DNA from: DASZTU01 sp035493835
GTDB lineage: Bacteria; Pseudomonadota; Alphaproteobacteria; Rhizobiales; Devosiaceae
Length of the DNA: 36,439 nucleotides
Direction of reading: 5' to 3'
Assembly: GCA_035493835.1 (NCBI GenBank)
Contig: DATJHO010000015.1
Location: forward strand, 1 to 36,439
The notes beneath the pieces are model-generated. The model was not told the DNA's origin and ran no database searches. It saw nothing but the letters and a program-made list of their open reading frames with translations. Numbering within the stretch: the first letter of the stretch is position 1; every line of letters starts with the position of its first letter. The translations under genes and the position numbers were made by a program. This document shows, piece after piece, positions 16,817 to 24,215 of the stretch.

Positions 16817-18913
16817 TCACGAGATCGGCCCGTTGCCGATGCCGGGCTTGCCGGGCAGCGTATGGGGGAAGAGCTCGTAGTTCTGCTGCTTGTCCTTGGG
16901 CACATACATGCGCTCGCGCATGACCGCGTCCTCGGCCCAGTTGAACATGAAGATCGGCGTTCCCGCGGGCACGTTGGCAAAGCGCTTGTTGACGATCAGC
17001 GCGCCCGGATACTGGGTGAGGCCGATGGCCGGCAGGTAGGTCGTATAGAGCTTCTGGTACTGCTTCATCAGCTCCGTCTTTTCGGCCGGGTCCTGGCTGG
17101 CGATGAACTTGTCCACCACGTCCACCATTTGCTGCTCCCAGGGGAGCAGATCGACAGTGCCATCCTTGCCGGCACGGTGGTTCCAGGAGGTTGAGGGCCC
17201 GGTCGGGGCGAGCGTTGGCGTATTCTGGACCACCGAGATCAGCTCGGACTGGTTGCGCATCACCGCCCAGTCGAACTTGCCCGACTGCTGCAGGGCGTCC
17301 CGCTGGTTGCCGGCCACGATATTGGGCAGGACACTGATGCCGAGCGCCTGCATGGCCGCGACCACCCCCTCGCCGACGCTCTTGTCGGTCTGGTAATCCC
17401 CATTGATGAGCAGCGTCACCTGGACGTTCTGGCCGCCCACGCCGGGCGTGGACTTGGGGAAGTTGACGATGCCGTCGCCGTCCGTATCGACCAGTCCGAT
17501 CTTTGCCAGTTCCGCCTTGGCGCTCTCGAGCGAGAAGGGGAAGTAGACCGTGGAGGCCTTGTCGTAGAAGGCGGTGCCCGCATAGAGACCGCCCGGATAA
17601 ACGGCGGTGAACGGCCCCTTCACCAGCGACTGATCAAGATGATCGCGGTCGATGGCGTAGGTGATCGCCCGGCGGAAATCCTCGTTGCGATCGAGCTCGC
17701 GGACAGCCTGGCCCCGGGCATCGGGCTCGCCCCAGCCATTGCCCGAAAGATTGGGATAGAGCGAATAGCCGATCGTGCGGGCGCCGAACTGCAGGCGCGC
17801 CGGGGCCGAGGGATTGGCCGCCTTTTTCAGCGACTCGACGAAATTCTCGGGCTGCTCGAGGTTGGAGAAATCGCCGGTGCCGGCCACTGCCTGCACGTCG
17901 CGGTCCGCCCAGGTCGAGAGCTTGTATTCGAGTTCGTCGAGGTAGGGCAATTGGTTGCCGTCGGAATCGACCTTCCAGTAATAGGGGTTGCGCCGCATGA
18001 CGATGATGTCGTCCGGCCGGTAGGCCACCGGCACCCAGGCGCCCATGGTCGGAATGTTGAGGAATTCCGGCGGAACGGAATTCTTGTACTGCTCGTAGGT
18101 ATTCTTCGAGTATTTTGGGTGCTGCGGCTTGAGCACATGGGCGGGGCCAGGGCAGAAGGTGCCATAGGCCATGGCGTAGAGCATCTGCTTGGGGAAGGCG
18201 CTGCTGAAAGTCCAAAGCACCGTATAGTCATCGACCTTCTTCAGCGTCGTGCCCTTGCCGAAAGTTTCCGGCGTGGCGCCGTTGAGCGGGCTGACATTGG
18301 GGTCGAGGACGTTGTCTTCCCAGTAGAACATCAGGTCGTCGGCGGTAAACGGCACGCCGTCCGACCACTTGGCGCCTTCGATGAGGTGCATGGTGAGCTG
18401 GTGGCCGTCCTTGGACCAGTCCCAGCTCTTGGCGAGGTTGGGCAGCGGCTCGAGGGAGTCAGCCTTGACTTCGAAGAGCGGCCCGGTCCGGGTCAGGCAT
18501 TCGGAGAGCGCGATGTCGATGCCGCCCCAGCCCTGCGTCTGGCCGGCCGAATAGTTCCAACCCTCCGGCCGGCCGCCGATCACATGGCGCAGCACGTCGC
18601 CATAGGTGCCGATGCCATCGGGCATGTTGGCGGCGCTGTAGACCAGCGGTTCCTTGGGCAGGCGGTCCTTCACCGGCGGCAGCTTGCCCGCGTCGACGAA
18701 CTGCTTGGTCACCCAATCAGGCTCGTGGTAGGCGGGCAGCGCCTTGAAAGCGAAAATGTCCTTCGGCTCGACGAAGGTGGGCAGGCTCTGTGCCAAGAAT
18801 TTCGGGGGATCGGGCGGCGTGGTCGGTGCCGCCAGTTCCTGAGCCTGCACGGCGAACACGGACGCGCCGATCAGTAGACCGGCCCCGATCGGGGTCAAAT
18901 AGCCTCTATGCAT
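16817..18913 (-). CDS. agpA: Extracellular solute-binding protein family 5 (alpha-galactoside-binding, AgpA-like)
   Basis: A 698-residue periplasmic binding protein of the peptide/nickel (SBP_bac_5) fold, larger than the usual 530 residues. A signal peptide is clear: MHRGYLTPIGAGLLIGASVF then AVQA, with likely cleavage after A24. The mature protein contains family hallmarks such as the segment around LAKSWDWSKDGHQLTMHL and KWSDGVPFTADDLMFYWED. ATG 18913 is supported by GGAGG at optimal spacing; an in-frame ATG 36 bp upstream has none. It is the first gene of the operon, followed by permeases, ATPase and GH4 galactosidase. In Sinorhizobium meliloti, AgpA is a family-5 protein that binds alpha-galactosides, and the same role is inferred here. 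Confidence 0.93.
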   Translation of the reverse strand: MHRGYLTPIGAGLLIGASVFAVQAQELAAPTTPPDPPKFLAQSLPTFVEPKDIFAFKALPAYHEPDWVTKQFVDAGKLPPVKDRLPKEPLVYSAANMPDGIGTYGDVLRHVIGGRPEGWNYSAGQTQGWGGIDIALSECLTRTGPLFEVKADSLEPLPNLAKSWDWSKDGHQLTMHLIEGAKWSDGVPFTADDLMFYWEDNVLDPNVSPLNGATPETFGKGTTLKKVDDYTVLWTFSSAFPKQMLYAMAYGTFCPGPAHVLKPQHPKYSKNTYEQYKNSVPPEFLNIPTMGAWVPVAYRPDDIIVMRRNPYYWKVDSDGNQLPYLDELEYKLSTWADRDVQAVAGTGDFSNLEQPENFVESLKKAANPSAPARLQFGARTIGYSLYPNLSGNGWGEPDARGQAVRELDRNEDFRRAITYAIDRDHLDQSLVKGPFTAVYPGGLYAGTAFYDKASTVYFPFSLESAKAELAKIGLVDTDGDGIVNFPKSTPGVGGQNVQVTLLINGDYQTDKSVGEGVVAAMQALGISVLPNIVAGNQRDALQQSGKFDWAVMRNQSELISVVQNTPTLAPTGPSTSWNHRAGKDGTVDLLPWEQQMVDVVDKFIASQDPAEKTELMKQYQKLYTTYLPAIGLTQYPGALIVNKRFANVPAGTPIFMFNWAEDAVMRERMYVPKDKQQNYELFPHTLPGKPGIGNGPIS

Positions 18914-18969
18914 GTTTCCTCCCTGAACTCGAACAGATGCGATGGGCACCTCGGCTCCCCCTCCTCAAG

Positions 18970-18998
18970 GTCGGCCGACGTTCGTGCGTTTGGAAACG
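18970..18998. promoter_or_regulatory. Palindromes in the agpA-agpT divergent control region
   Basis: Two symmetric sites lie close together in the 210-bp gap between the divergent binding-protein and AraC genes. One is the perfect palindrome GTCGGCCGAC (18970-18979); the other is CGTTTGGAAACG (18987-18998), with 5-bp arms and a GG centre. They lie 57-85 bp upstream of the agpA start. They are candidate operators; AraC proteins usually bind direct repeats, so a second regulator is possible. Confidence 0.3.
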
Positions 18999-19123
18999 TA
19001 GCGCTTGCACATGGCCACGCAATCCGATTTCCTAATCAGTTATTCCGGGTTCTAAAGATCGGGAGGCCGTTCATCGAACCGCCGAGAAAATTGAACGGCG
19101 ACCAACAGCAGGCGTCACGGCCG

Positions 19124-19993
19124 ATGCCGCGGCCTGACCGCAAGTTCTACGCCGGCAGCGCCGCATTCGGCCGCTTCGGCATGCGCTGGTTCGATCCGCA
19201 GTTGATGGGGTCCGAGCACACCCACGGGCACATCGAGATCAACTGGCTGAGCGCTGGCGAGATGGACTACATTTTCGATGGCAAGCCGGTGACAGTGCCG
19301 GCTGGGCGGCTGATCCTGTTCTGGGCGGGCATCCCGCACCAGGCGGTGCGTCTTGACCGCGGCGCGACCGGGGATTCGCGGCAGTGCAATGTTTACCTGC
19401 CGCTCGATACCTTCCTCCACATGCCCCATCTGGGCAAGCTCACCGAAACGATGATCGGCGGCGGCGTGATCGCCCTCACCCCAGATGCCATCGAGCAGGC
19501 GACGCTTCGGCGCTGGTACCAGGATTACCGCAGCGGCAATCCGGAGCGCACCGACATCCTCAAGGCCGAAATCGGCACCATGCTGAGGCGCACGGCATTG
19601 GTGGGCTGGGACGATCTCCTGCCGCCATGGATCGAGCTGGCGGGCGCGACGACCCGGGCCGCCTCCCCGCTGCGCCATGTGGTCGCCATGGTGCGACATA
19701 TCATCGAGCATCTCAGCGAACCGCTGAGCGCCGAGGACGTCGCCAGGGTCGTGGGGCTACACCCCAACTACGCGCTGAACCTCTTTACCGACGTGATGCG
19801 GATATCGGTGCGCCAGTTCGTGATCCGGATGCGGCTGGTCCGGGCGCGGTCCCTGCTTTTCGAAGGCAATTTGTCGATCGCCAATGTGGCGTTCTACTCC
19901 GGCTTCACCTCGCTCAGCCAATTTTACGAGCATTTCCGCACCGCCTATGGCGTAACGCCCAGGGAGATGCGGCAAAATCTGGTGCACGCCTAG
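19124..19993 (+). CDS. agpT: AraC-family transcriptional regulator (AgpT-like)
   Basis: A 289-residue regulator. The N-terminal half is a cupin-like sugar-sensing domain (about 25-100: EHTHGHIEINWLSAGEMDYI, then VPAGRLILFWAGIPHQ). The C-terminal half has the paired helix-turn-helix of AraC (about 185-285), with SAEDVARVVGLHPNYALNLF and the second-helix signature IANVAFYSGFTSLSQFYEHF. ATG 19124 is used; TTG at 19091 is an alternative that adds 11 residues. It diverges from agpA and probably activates the agp-melA operon when alpha-galactosides are present, as AgpT does in Sinorhizobium meliloti. That role is by analogy. Confidence 0.9.
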   Translation: MPRPDRKFYAGSAAFGRFGMRWFDPQLMGSEHTHGHIEINWLSAGEMDYIFDGKPVTVPAGRLILFWAGIPHQAVRLDRGATGDSRQCNVYLPLDTFLHMPHLGKLTETMIGGGVIALTPDAIEQATLRRWYQDYRSGNPERTDILKAEIGTMLRRTALVGWDDLLPPWIELAGATTRAASPLRHVVAMVRHIIEHLSEPLSAEDVARVVGLHPNYALNLFTDVMRISVRQFVIRMRLVRARSLLFEGNLSIANVAFYSGFTSLSQFYEHFRTAYGVTPREMRQNLVHA

Positions 19994-20128
19994 GACCATT
20001 ACTGATCCCAGGGACAGCGAATCGCTAACTATATTGTTCTCGCATTTGAACATAATTAAGCCTCGTAACGGGAACGCCTGGAAATCTTGGCATTTCGCCA
20101 TCATCCTCGCCTCAGCTTGGAGGTGGGA

Positions 20129-20356
20129 ATGGCATATCTGGGCGCTTTCGGAACGGGCCGCACGACCGTATCGCCAGCTGGAGACAAGCTCCGGCTGCAC
20201 GTCGCCAAGGACCGGAGACGCACGCGAATGCTGCCCCCGATCGAAACGGAAGCGAGCCGCCGGCTGCGCGAGATCCAGCAAATGCTGCTCGCCGCCAGCC
20301 TGACGTCCGGCGCCGTCATCGCTGTTGCCGCGGTGATGATGCTGCGGCTGTTTTAG
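20129..20356 (+). CDS. Small single-span membrane protein, unknown function
   Basis: A 75-residue hypothetical protein. The first 50 residues are polar and rich in arginine and lysine (KDRRRTRMLPPIETEASRRL). The C-terminus is one hydrophobic helix (about 52-72, MLLAASLTSGAVIAVAAVMM). The start is supported by GGAGG (20119-20123) five bases before ATG 20129. It stands alone, 135 bp after the AraC gene and before a block of repeats. I do not recognise the family. The layout suggests a C-tail-anchored inner-membrane protein with its N-terminus in the cytoplasm. Confidence 0.6.
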   Translation: MAYLGAFGTGRTTVSPAGDKLRLHVAKDRRRTRMLPPIETEASRRLREIQQMLLAASLTSGAVIAVAAVMMLRLF

Positions 20357-20717
20357 AGCCCACTCCGACGGCTTTCCCCAACCCCTGCGTCAGTCCGGCG
20401 GAAGCCGGAATCCAGTACTCTGTGAGCTCGCAGCGGACCTATGAGGGGGCCACCGACGCTGAGCAAACTGGATCCCGGCGTTCGCCGGAATGACGCCGTG
20501 CATGGGGCTTGGCACCGGTTCCCTGAGCTGGAATCTCTGTTGCTCAGCTTAGCTAGGTCTTGTTCTGACAACTCGGGCCGCCGCCCTTCCCTTCCCCCTC
20601 GAGGGAGAAGGTGGCGGATCAGGGGCTCTTGTTTGTGGCATCCCCCTCACCCGCCTGCCGGCACCCTCTCCCACGAGGGGAGAGGGGAACCTGTGGTGAG
20701 GTTTGCGAGGCTTCGCC
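20357..20717. repeat. 361-bp non-coding stretch filled with two repeat families
   Basis: No gene is seen here. 20387-20497 is a nested inverted element: 20387-20416 and 20467-20496 are near-complementary 30-base arms, each with its own CCGGC/GCCGG hairpin (family III). 20586-20695 carries family IV boxes: a CCCTCGAGGG palindrome, then CCCCTCACCCGCCTGCCGGC and CCCTCTCCCACGAGGGGAGAG. Related family IV sequence occurs at 22006-22134. These are REP/BIME-like elements between two unrelated transcription units. Confidence 0.75.
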
Positions 20718-21989
20718 CTACCCGACGAACGTGTACTCGGCGATGGAATCCGGTTTCATTTCGATCGAAAAGCCCGCCCGGCTCGGCGGCATGTAGGCGG
20801 CCTGGCGGATGACGCAGGGATCGAGGAAATGCTCGTGCAGGTGGTCGACATACTCGATCACCCTCCCCTCCTTGGTCCCCGATACGACCAGATAATCGAT
20901 CATCGACAGATGCTGGACGTATTCGCAGAGGCCGACGCCGCCGGCGTGCGGCCAGACCGGCAGTTTGTATTTGGCCGCCATCACCAGCACGGAAAGCACC
21001 TCGTTGAGGCCGCCGATCCGACAGGCATCGATCTGCACGATGTCGATGGCGCCGCGGGTGATGAACTGCTTGAAGAGGATACGGTTCTGGCACATCTCGC
21101 CAGTCGCGACCTTTACCGGCGCCACCGCCTCGCGGATCTTGCGATGGCCCTCGATATCGTCCGGACTGGTCGGCTCCTCGATGAAGTAGGGATTGAAGGG
21201 TTTTAGCTCGCGCACCCAGTCGATCGCCTGATCGACCTCCCATACCTGATTGGCGTCGATCAGCAGCTTTCGCTCGGGGCCCATGATGCGGCGAACGATC
21301 TCGAGCCGGCGGATATCGTCGTCGAGGTCGCGGCCGACCTTCATCTTGATGTGGGAGAAACCCTGGTCGACCGCCTCCTCCGCGAGCCGGGTCAGTTTTT
21401 CGTTGGAGTAGCCGAGCCAGCCGGCCGAGGTCGTGTAGCAGGGATAGCCAACGGCCTCGAGCTCGGCGATCCTTTCGGCCTTGCCCGTCTCGGCCTTGCG
21501 GAAGATTTCCAACGCCTCCTCGGGGGTGATGGCGTCGGTCAGGTAGCGAAAGTCGATGATGGAAACGAGTTCTTCCGGGCTCATGTCGGCGACCAGCCGC
21601 CAGACCGGCTTCCCCTCGGCCTTGGCCATCAGGTCCCAGGCAGCGTTGACGACGGCGCCGGTCGCCAGGTGCATCGCCCCCTTATCCGGCCCGATCCAGC
21701 GGAGCTGGCTGTCGGAAGTCACGTGACGCCAGAAGCGCCCGGGATTCTCGCGGATCCAGGCGAGCTCAAGCCCGGTGATGCGCCCGCGCAGGGCTTGGAT
21801 GGCAGCGACCACCACCTCATTGCCCCGACCGATCGTGAAGGTGAGGCCATGGCCTTCGAGGGCGCCATCGGTTTCGAGGACAACATAGGCGGCCGAGTAA
21901 TCCGGATCCGGATTCATCGCATCCGACCCGTCCAGCGCCTGCGAGGTCGGGAAACGGAGATCGAAGGTTCGAAGACCGGTGATTTTCAT
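20718..21989 (-). CDS. fucD: L-fuconate dehydratase (enolase superfamily)
   Basis: A 423-residue enzyme that removes water from L-fuconate to give 2-keto-3-deoxy-L-fuconate. Catalytic residues read off directly: K215-M-K217, metal ligands D245, E271 and E298, and the D321/H348 dyad (PVWPHAGGVGLCEY). They match those known for the Xanthomonas campestris enzyme (K220, D248, E274, E301, D324, H351) with a constant offset of three, as I recall that work. Length and the long N-terminal part (DGSDAMNPDPDYSAAYVVLE) also fit FucD. ATG 21989 is preceded by GGAG at 8 nt; an ATG 12 bp upstream is less likely. It follows the dehydrogenase gene on the same strand and should act between the lactonase and that dehydrogenase in L-fucose breakdown. 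Confidence 0.94.
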   Translation of the reverse strand: MKITGLRTFDLRFPTSQALDGSDAMNPDPDYSAAYVVLETDGALEGHGLTFTIGRGNEVVVAAIQALRGRITGLELAWIRENPGRFWRHVTSDSQLRWIGPDKGAMHLATGAVVNAAWDLMAKAEGKPVWRLVADMSPEELVSIIDFRYLTDAITPEEALEIFRKAETGKAERIAELEAVGYPCYTTSAGWLGYSNEKLTRLAEEAVDQGFSHIKMKVGRDLDDDIRRLEIVRRIMGPERKLLIDANQVWEVDQAIDWVRELKPFNPYFIEEPTSPDDIEGHRKIREAVAPVKVATGEMCQNRILFKQFITRGAIDIVQIDACRIGGLNEVLSVLVMAAKYKLPVWPHAGGVGLCEYVQHLSMIDYLVVSGTKEGRVIEYVDHLHEHFLDPCVIRQAAYMPPSRAGFSIEMKPDSIAEYTFVG

Positions 21990-22005
21990 TTTTGACTCCA
22001 CGTGC

Positions 22006-22134
22006 TCGGCTACCCCTCACCCTGCCCCTCTCCCCCAGAGGGGGCGAGGGGACGATGGGGCGAGGCGGTGCCACCCAGGAGACCCTCGCCCCTCTGGAGA
22101 GAGGGTGGCCGGCAGGCCGGCGAGGGGTAGCCGA
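22006..22134. repeat. Intercistronic 129-bp inverted element, family IV
   Basis: TCGGCTACCCCTC (22006-22018) and GAGGGGTAGCCGA (22122-22134) are perfect 13-bp inverted arms closing an element with further C-rich and G-rich boxes inside (CCCCTCTCCCCC, GAGAGAGGG). It begins one position after the SDR stop codon and ends 16 bp before the fuconate dehydratase start, filling the whole gap between the two cistrons. It would fold into a long hairpin in the mRNA. Confidence 0.75.
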
Positions 22135-22866
22135 TTACGCCGTCCAGCCGCCATCGATGATATGGATCTGACCGGTCGTATAGGTAGCGCCGGCCAGATA
22201 GACCGCGAGGTCCGCCACTTCCTCGGGCTGGGCGATGCGGCCGATGGGCTGGCGGGCGATGAAGGCCTTGCGGGCCTCCTCCACATTGCCGGTCGCCGCC
22301 CAGCGTTCGTGTAGCGAAGGGCTTTCGACAGTGCCGGGGCAGATCGCGTTCACGCGCACGCCTTTGCTGGTGTAGTCGGCGGCGATCGACTTGGTGAGGC
22401 CGATGACCGCGGCCTTGGAGATGGAGTAGGCGGCGCGGTTGGGCACCGCTTTCACCGAGGAGGCGACCGTTGCCATGTTGACGATGGCGCCGTCGCCGCG
22501 CTCGATCATCTGCGGCAGGATCGCCTGGATGGTGCGGATCTGCGCCAAGACATTGAGCTCGAAAGCGAACTGCAGGTCCTTGTCGGGCATCTCCAGAATG
22601 TTGCCGTTGTGGACGACGCCCGCGCAGTTGAACAGCACATCGATGCGACCGATTTCGGCGACCGCCTGGTTGACCGCATCGGCATCGAGCACATTGAGGA
22701 CCCGGGTCGTGACGTTGGGCGTGCCTTCCAGCTCCTTGAGCTTTTCGGCGTTGATATCTGTTGCGATCACCTGGGCTCCGGCCCTGGCGAAGGCCAGGAC
22801 GGAAGCGCGGCCAATGCCCTGGGCGGCGGCTGTGATGAGGGTGATCTTGCCGGTGAGATCGGCCAC
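22135..22866 (-). CDS. SDR-family dehydrogenase, probable 2-keto-3-deoxy-L-fuconate dehydrogenase
   Basis: A 243-residue NAD-dependent short-chain dehydrogenase. The cofactor loop is TAAAQGIG (12-19), followed by D37 (VIATDI), which favours NAD+; NCAG is at 80-83 and Y147-x3-K151 is the catalytic pair. The sequence is very close to DHRS6/BDH2 (NMATVASSVKAVPNRAAY, ICPGTVESPSLHERW), the group to which the fucose-pathway 2-keto-3-deoxy-L-fuconate dehydrogenase belongs. The expected catalytic serine position appears as T133 (MATVASS instead of MSSVASS). The start is GTG 22866, with GGAG seven bases before it; a TTG at 22881 lies upstream of that site. It is first in a two-gene minus-strand unit with fucD. 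A hydroxybutyrate dehydrogenase is the alternative, but the context argues for the sugar-acid role. Confidence 0.85.
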   Translation of the reverse strand: MADLTGKITLITAAAQGIGRASVLAFARAGAQVIATDINAEKLKELEGTPNVTTRVLNVLDADAVNQAVAEIGRIDVLFNCAGVVHNGNILEMPDKDLQFAFELNVLAQIRTIQAILPQMIERGDGAIVNMATVASSVKAVPNRAAYSISKAAVIGLTKSIAADYTSKGVRVNAICPGTVESPSLHERWAATGNVEEARKAFIARQPIGRIAQPEEVADLAVYLAGATYTTGQIHIIDGGWTA

Positions 22867-22915
22867 GTCAGTTCTCCACAATGTTGAATGGCTAAACGGA
22901 TATCGTGGGATGAGC

Positions 22916-22927
22916 CTAACATGTTAG
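22916..22927. promoter_or_regulatory. Perfect palindrome CTAACATGTTAG in the fuc divergent region
   Basis: This 12-bp perfect palindrome lies in the 208-bp gap between the divergent dehydrogenase and lactonase genes, 50 bp upstream of the SDR start. It has the size and symmetry of an operator for a dimeric repressor such as a GntR/FadR-type protein. No regulator gene is adjacent, so the binding protein would be encoded elsewhere. The role is inferred. Confidence 0.4.
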
Positions 22928-23074
22928 TTCCGCATCCGACCAGATATCACGGCGCATCGGCGCGAATGACTGGACAACCACCCCGCCCCCGACCACGATG
23001 CGGTATGCTGCCGCGACACGTGATAAAAACTCATCGCACGGCAGCGCCCACGGAGGACCGATTCGGATAGGGCC

Positions 23075-23902
23075 ATGGCGATCATCGATACCCATCTGCA
23101 CCTCGTCTATCTCGACAAGTTCTCCTATCCGTGGCTCTCGGAGGAGCCGACCATCAACCGGCAATGGCCAGTCGACGAATACTTCGCCCAGGCCGAAAGC
23201 CTTGGCATCGACACTGCGCTACACATGGAGGTCGACGTCGACGAGACCGATATCGAGGGCGAGACGCGCTTCATGACCAAGGTGCATCCCAGGGTGATTG
23301 GCGCCATCGCCGGCGGCCGGCCGGAATACCCGGACTTCGCCGACTGGCTGCAGACCTTGGCCGGGATCGAGGGGGTGAGGGCCGTCCGCCGCATCCTTCA
23401 TACCATGCCGGACGAGCTGTCGCAGGCTCCGGAATTCGCCCACAATCTGCGGCGGCTGCCGGCCTACAATCTCGGTTTCGACCTGTGTGTTCGTGCCGAC
23501 CAGATCATGACTGTCGGGCTGCCGCTGGTGCAAAAATGCCCGGACGTGCAGTTCGTGCTCGACCATTGCGGGGTGCCCGATATCGCCGGCGCCGGTCTCG
23601 ATCCATGGCGCGGCCATCTGCGCGAGATCTCGAGGCTTCCGAATGTCGCCTGCAAGATTTCCGGCATCATCGCCTATGCCGGGGACAAGCCCACGGCCGC
23701 CACGCTGCAGCCCTATGTGGAACATGTGATCGAGTGCTTCGGCTGGGATCGCGTGGTCTGGGGCAGCGACTATCCCGTCTGCACATCGGCAGCAAACCTC
23801 GTCGAATGGGTCGGCATCACCCGCAAGCTGATTGCCGGCGCCAGCGCCGGGGAACAGGCAAAGCTGCTGAGCGACAACGCCAGGCGGCTTTATCGGATTT
23901 AA
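23075..23902 (+). CDS. Amidohydrolase family 2 lactonase, probable L-fuconolactonase
   Basis: A 275-residue COG3618-type amidohydrolase that would open L-fuconolactone to L-fuconate. Metal/active-site motifs are D5-T-H7-L-H9 at the N-terminus, VLDHCG with H164, and WGSDYPV with D232. The C-terminal DNARRLYRI is typical of the group. The start IIDTHLHLVYLDKFSYPWL is the usual lactonase form. It diverges from the dehydrogenase and fuconate dehydratase genes and supplies the step just before the dehydratase. Related lactonases act on other sugar lactones (rhamnono-, galactono-), so the substrate is assigned from neighbours. The ribosome binding site before ATG 23075 is weak (ATAGGG). Confidence 0.88.
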   Translation: MAIIDTHLHLVYLDKFSYPWLSEEPTINRQWPVDEYFAQAESLGIDTALHMEVDVDETDIEGETRFMTKVHPRVIGAIAGGRPEYPDFADWLQTLAGIEGVRAVRRILHTMPDELSQAPEFAHNLRRLPAYNLGFDLCVRADQIMTVGLPLVQKCPDVQFVLDHCGVPDIAGAGLDPWRGHLREISRLPNVACKISGIIAYAGDKPTAATLQPYVEHVIECFGWDRVVWGSDYPVCTSAANLVEWVGITRKLIAGASAGEQAKLLSDNARRLYRI

Positions 23903-23907
23903 ACCAT

Positions 23908-24140
23908 GATCCGGTTGAGTTGACGCAGGCCGCGAGAGCCTGGGCGCGGTGCCACTGGCGCGGTCTCGGGATTTGGGTCGCCCGCCCTGCCACATCGTCA
24001 TCCCCGGGCTTGACCCGGGGACCCATGCTGCCTTTCCAATAGCTTGGGTGGAACTGGCGAGGCATCATGGGTGGCCGGGTCAAGCCCGGCCATGACGAAG
24101 GAAGTACGGTGAATTTTTCAACTCAACCGGATCGCGCTCT
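23908..24140. repeat. Intergenic repeat family I, copy B, with 16-bp terminal inverted repeats
   Basis: Core 23996-24098 is the reverse complement of the repeat at 11296-11396. It is framed by perfect inverted repeats GATCCGGTTGAGTTGA (23908-23923) and its complement (24118-24133). On the right side, the order of the GATCC, GAGTTGAA and ATTCACCG blocks matches the left flank of copy A. It fills most of the 313-bp gap between the lactonase gene and the DUF2793 gene. There is no coding capacity and no clear target-site duplication. Confidence 0.85.
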
Positions 24141-24215
24141 AAGCCGGACCGCAGCAACTTATCCCCGTGCCTGATGCCGGCCCTAGACTTTCTCCGACCA
24201 AACCGGGGAAAGCAC

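Noticed and set aside
15739..16980. An 814-codon version of AgpC starting at 16980
   Set aside because: The first 414 codons are a frame-shifted reading of agpB and part of agpA. The ATGA overlap fixes the AgpC start at 15738.
20035..20052. TGTTC-N8-GAACA as an SOS (LexA) box before the 75-residue gene
   Set aside because: Alphaproteobacterial LexA sites are direct GTTC-N7-GTTC repeats. This inverted pair with 8-nt spacing fits neither that nor the enterobacterial form.
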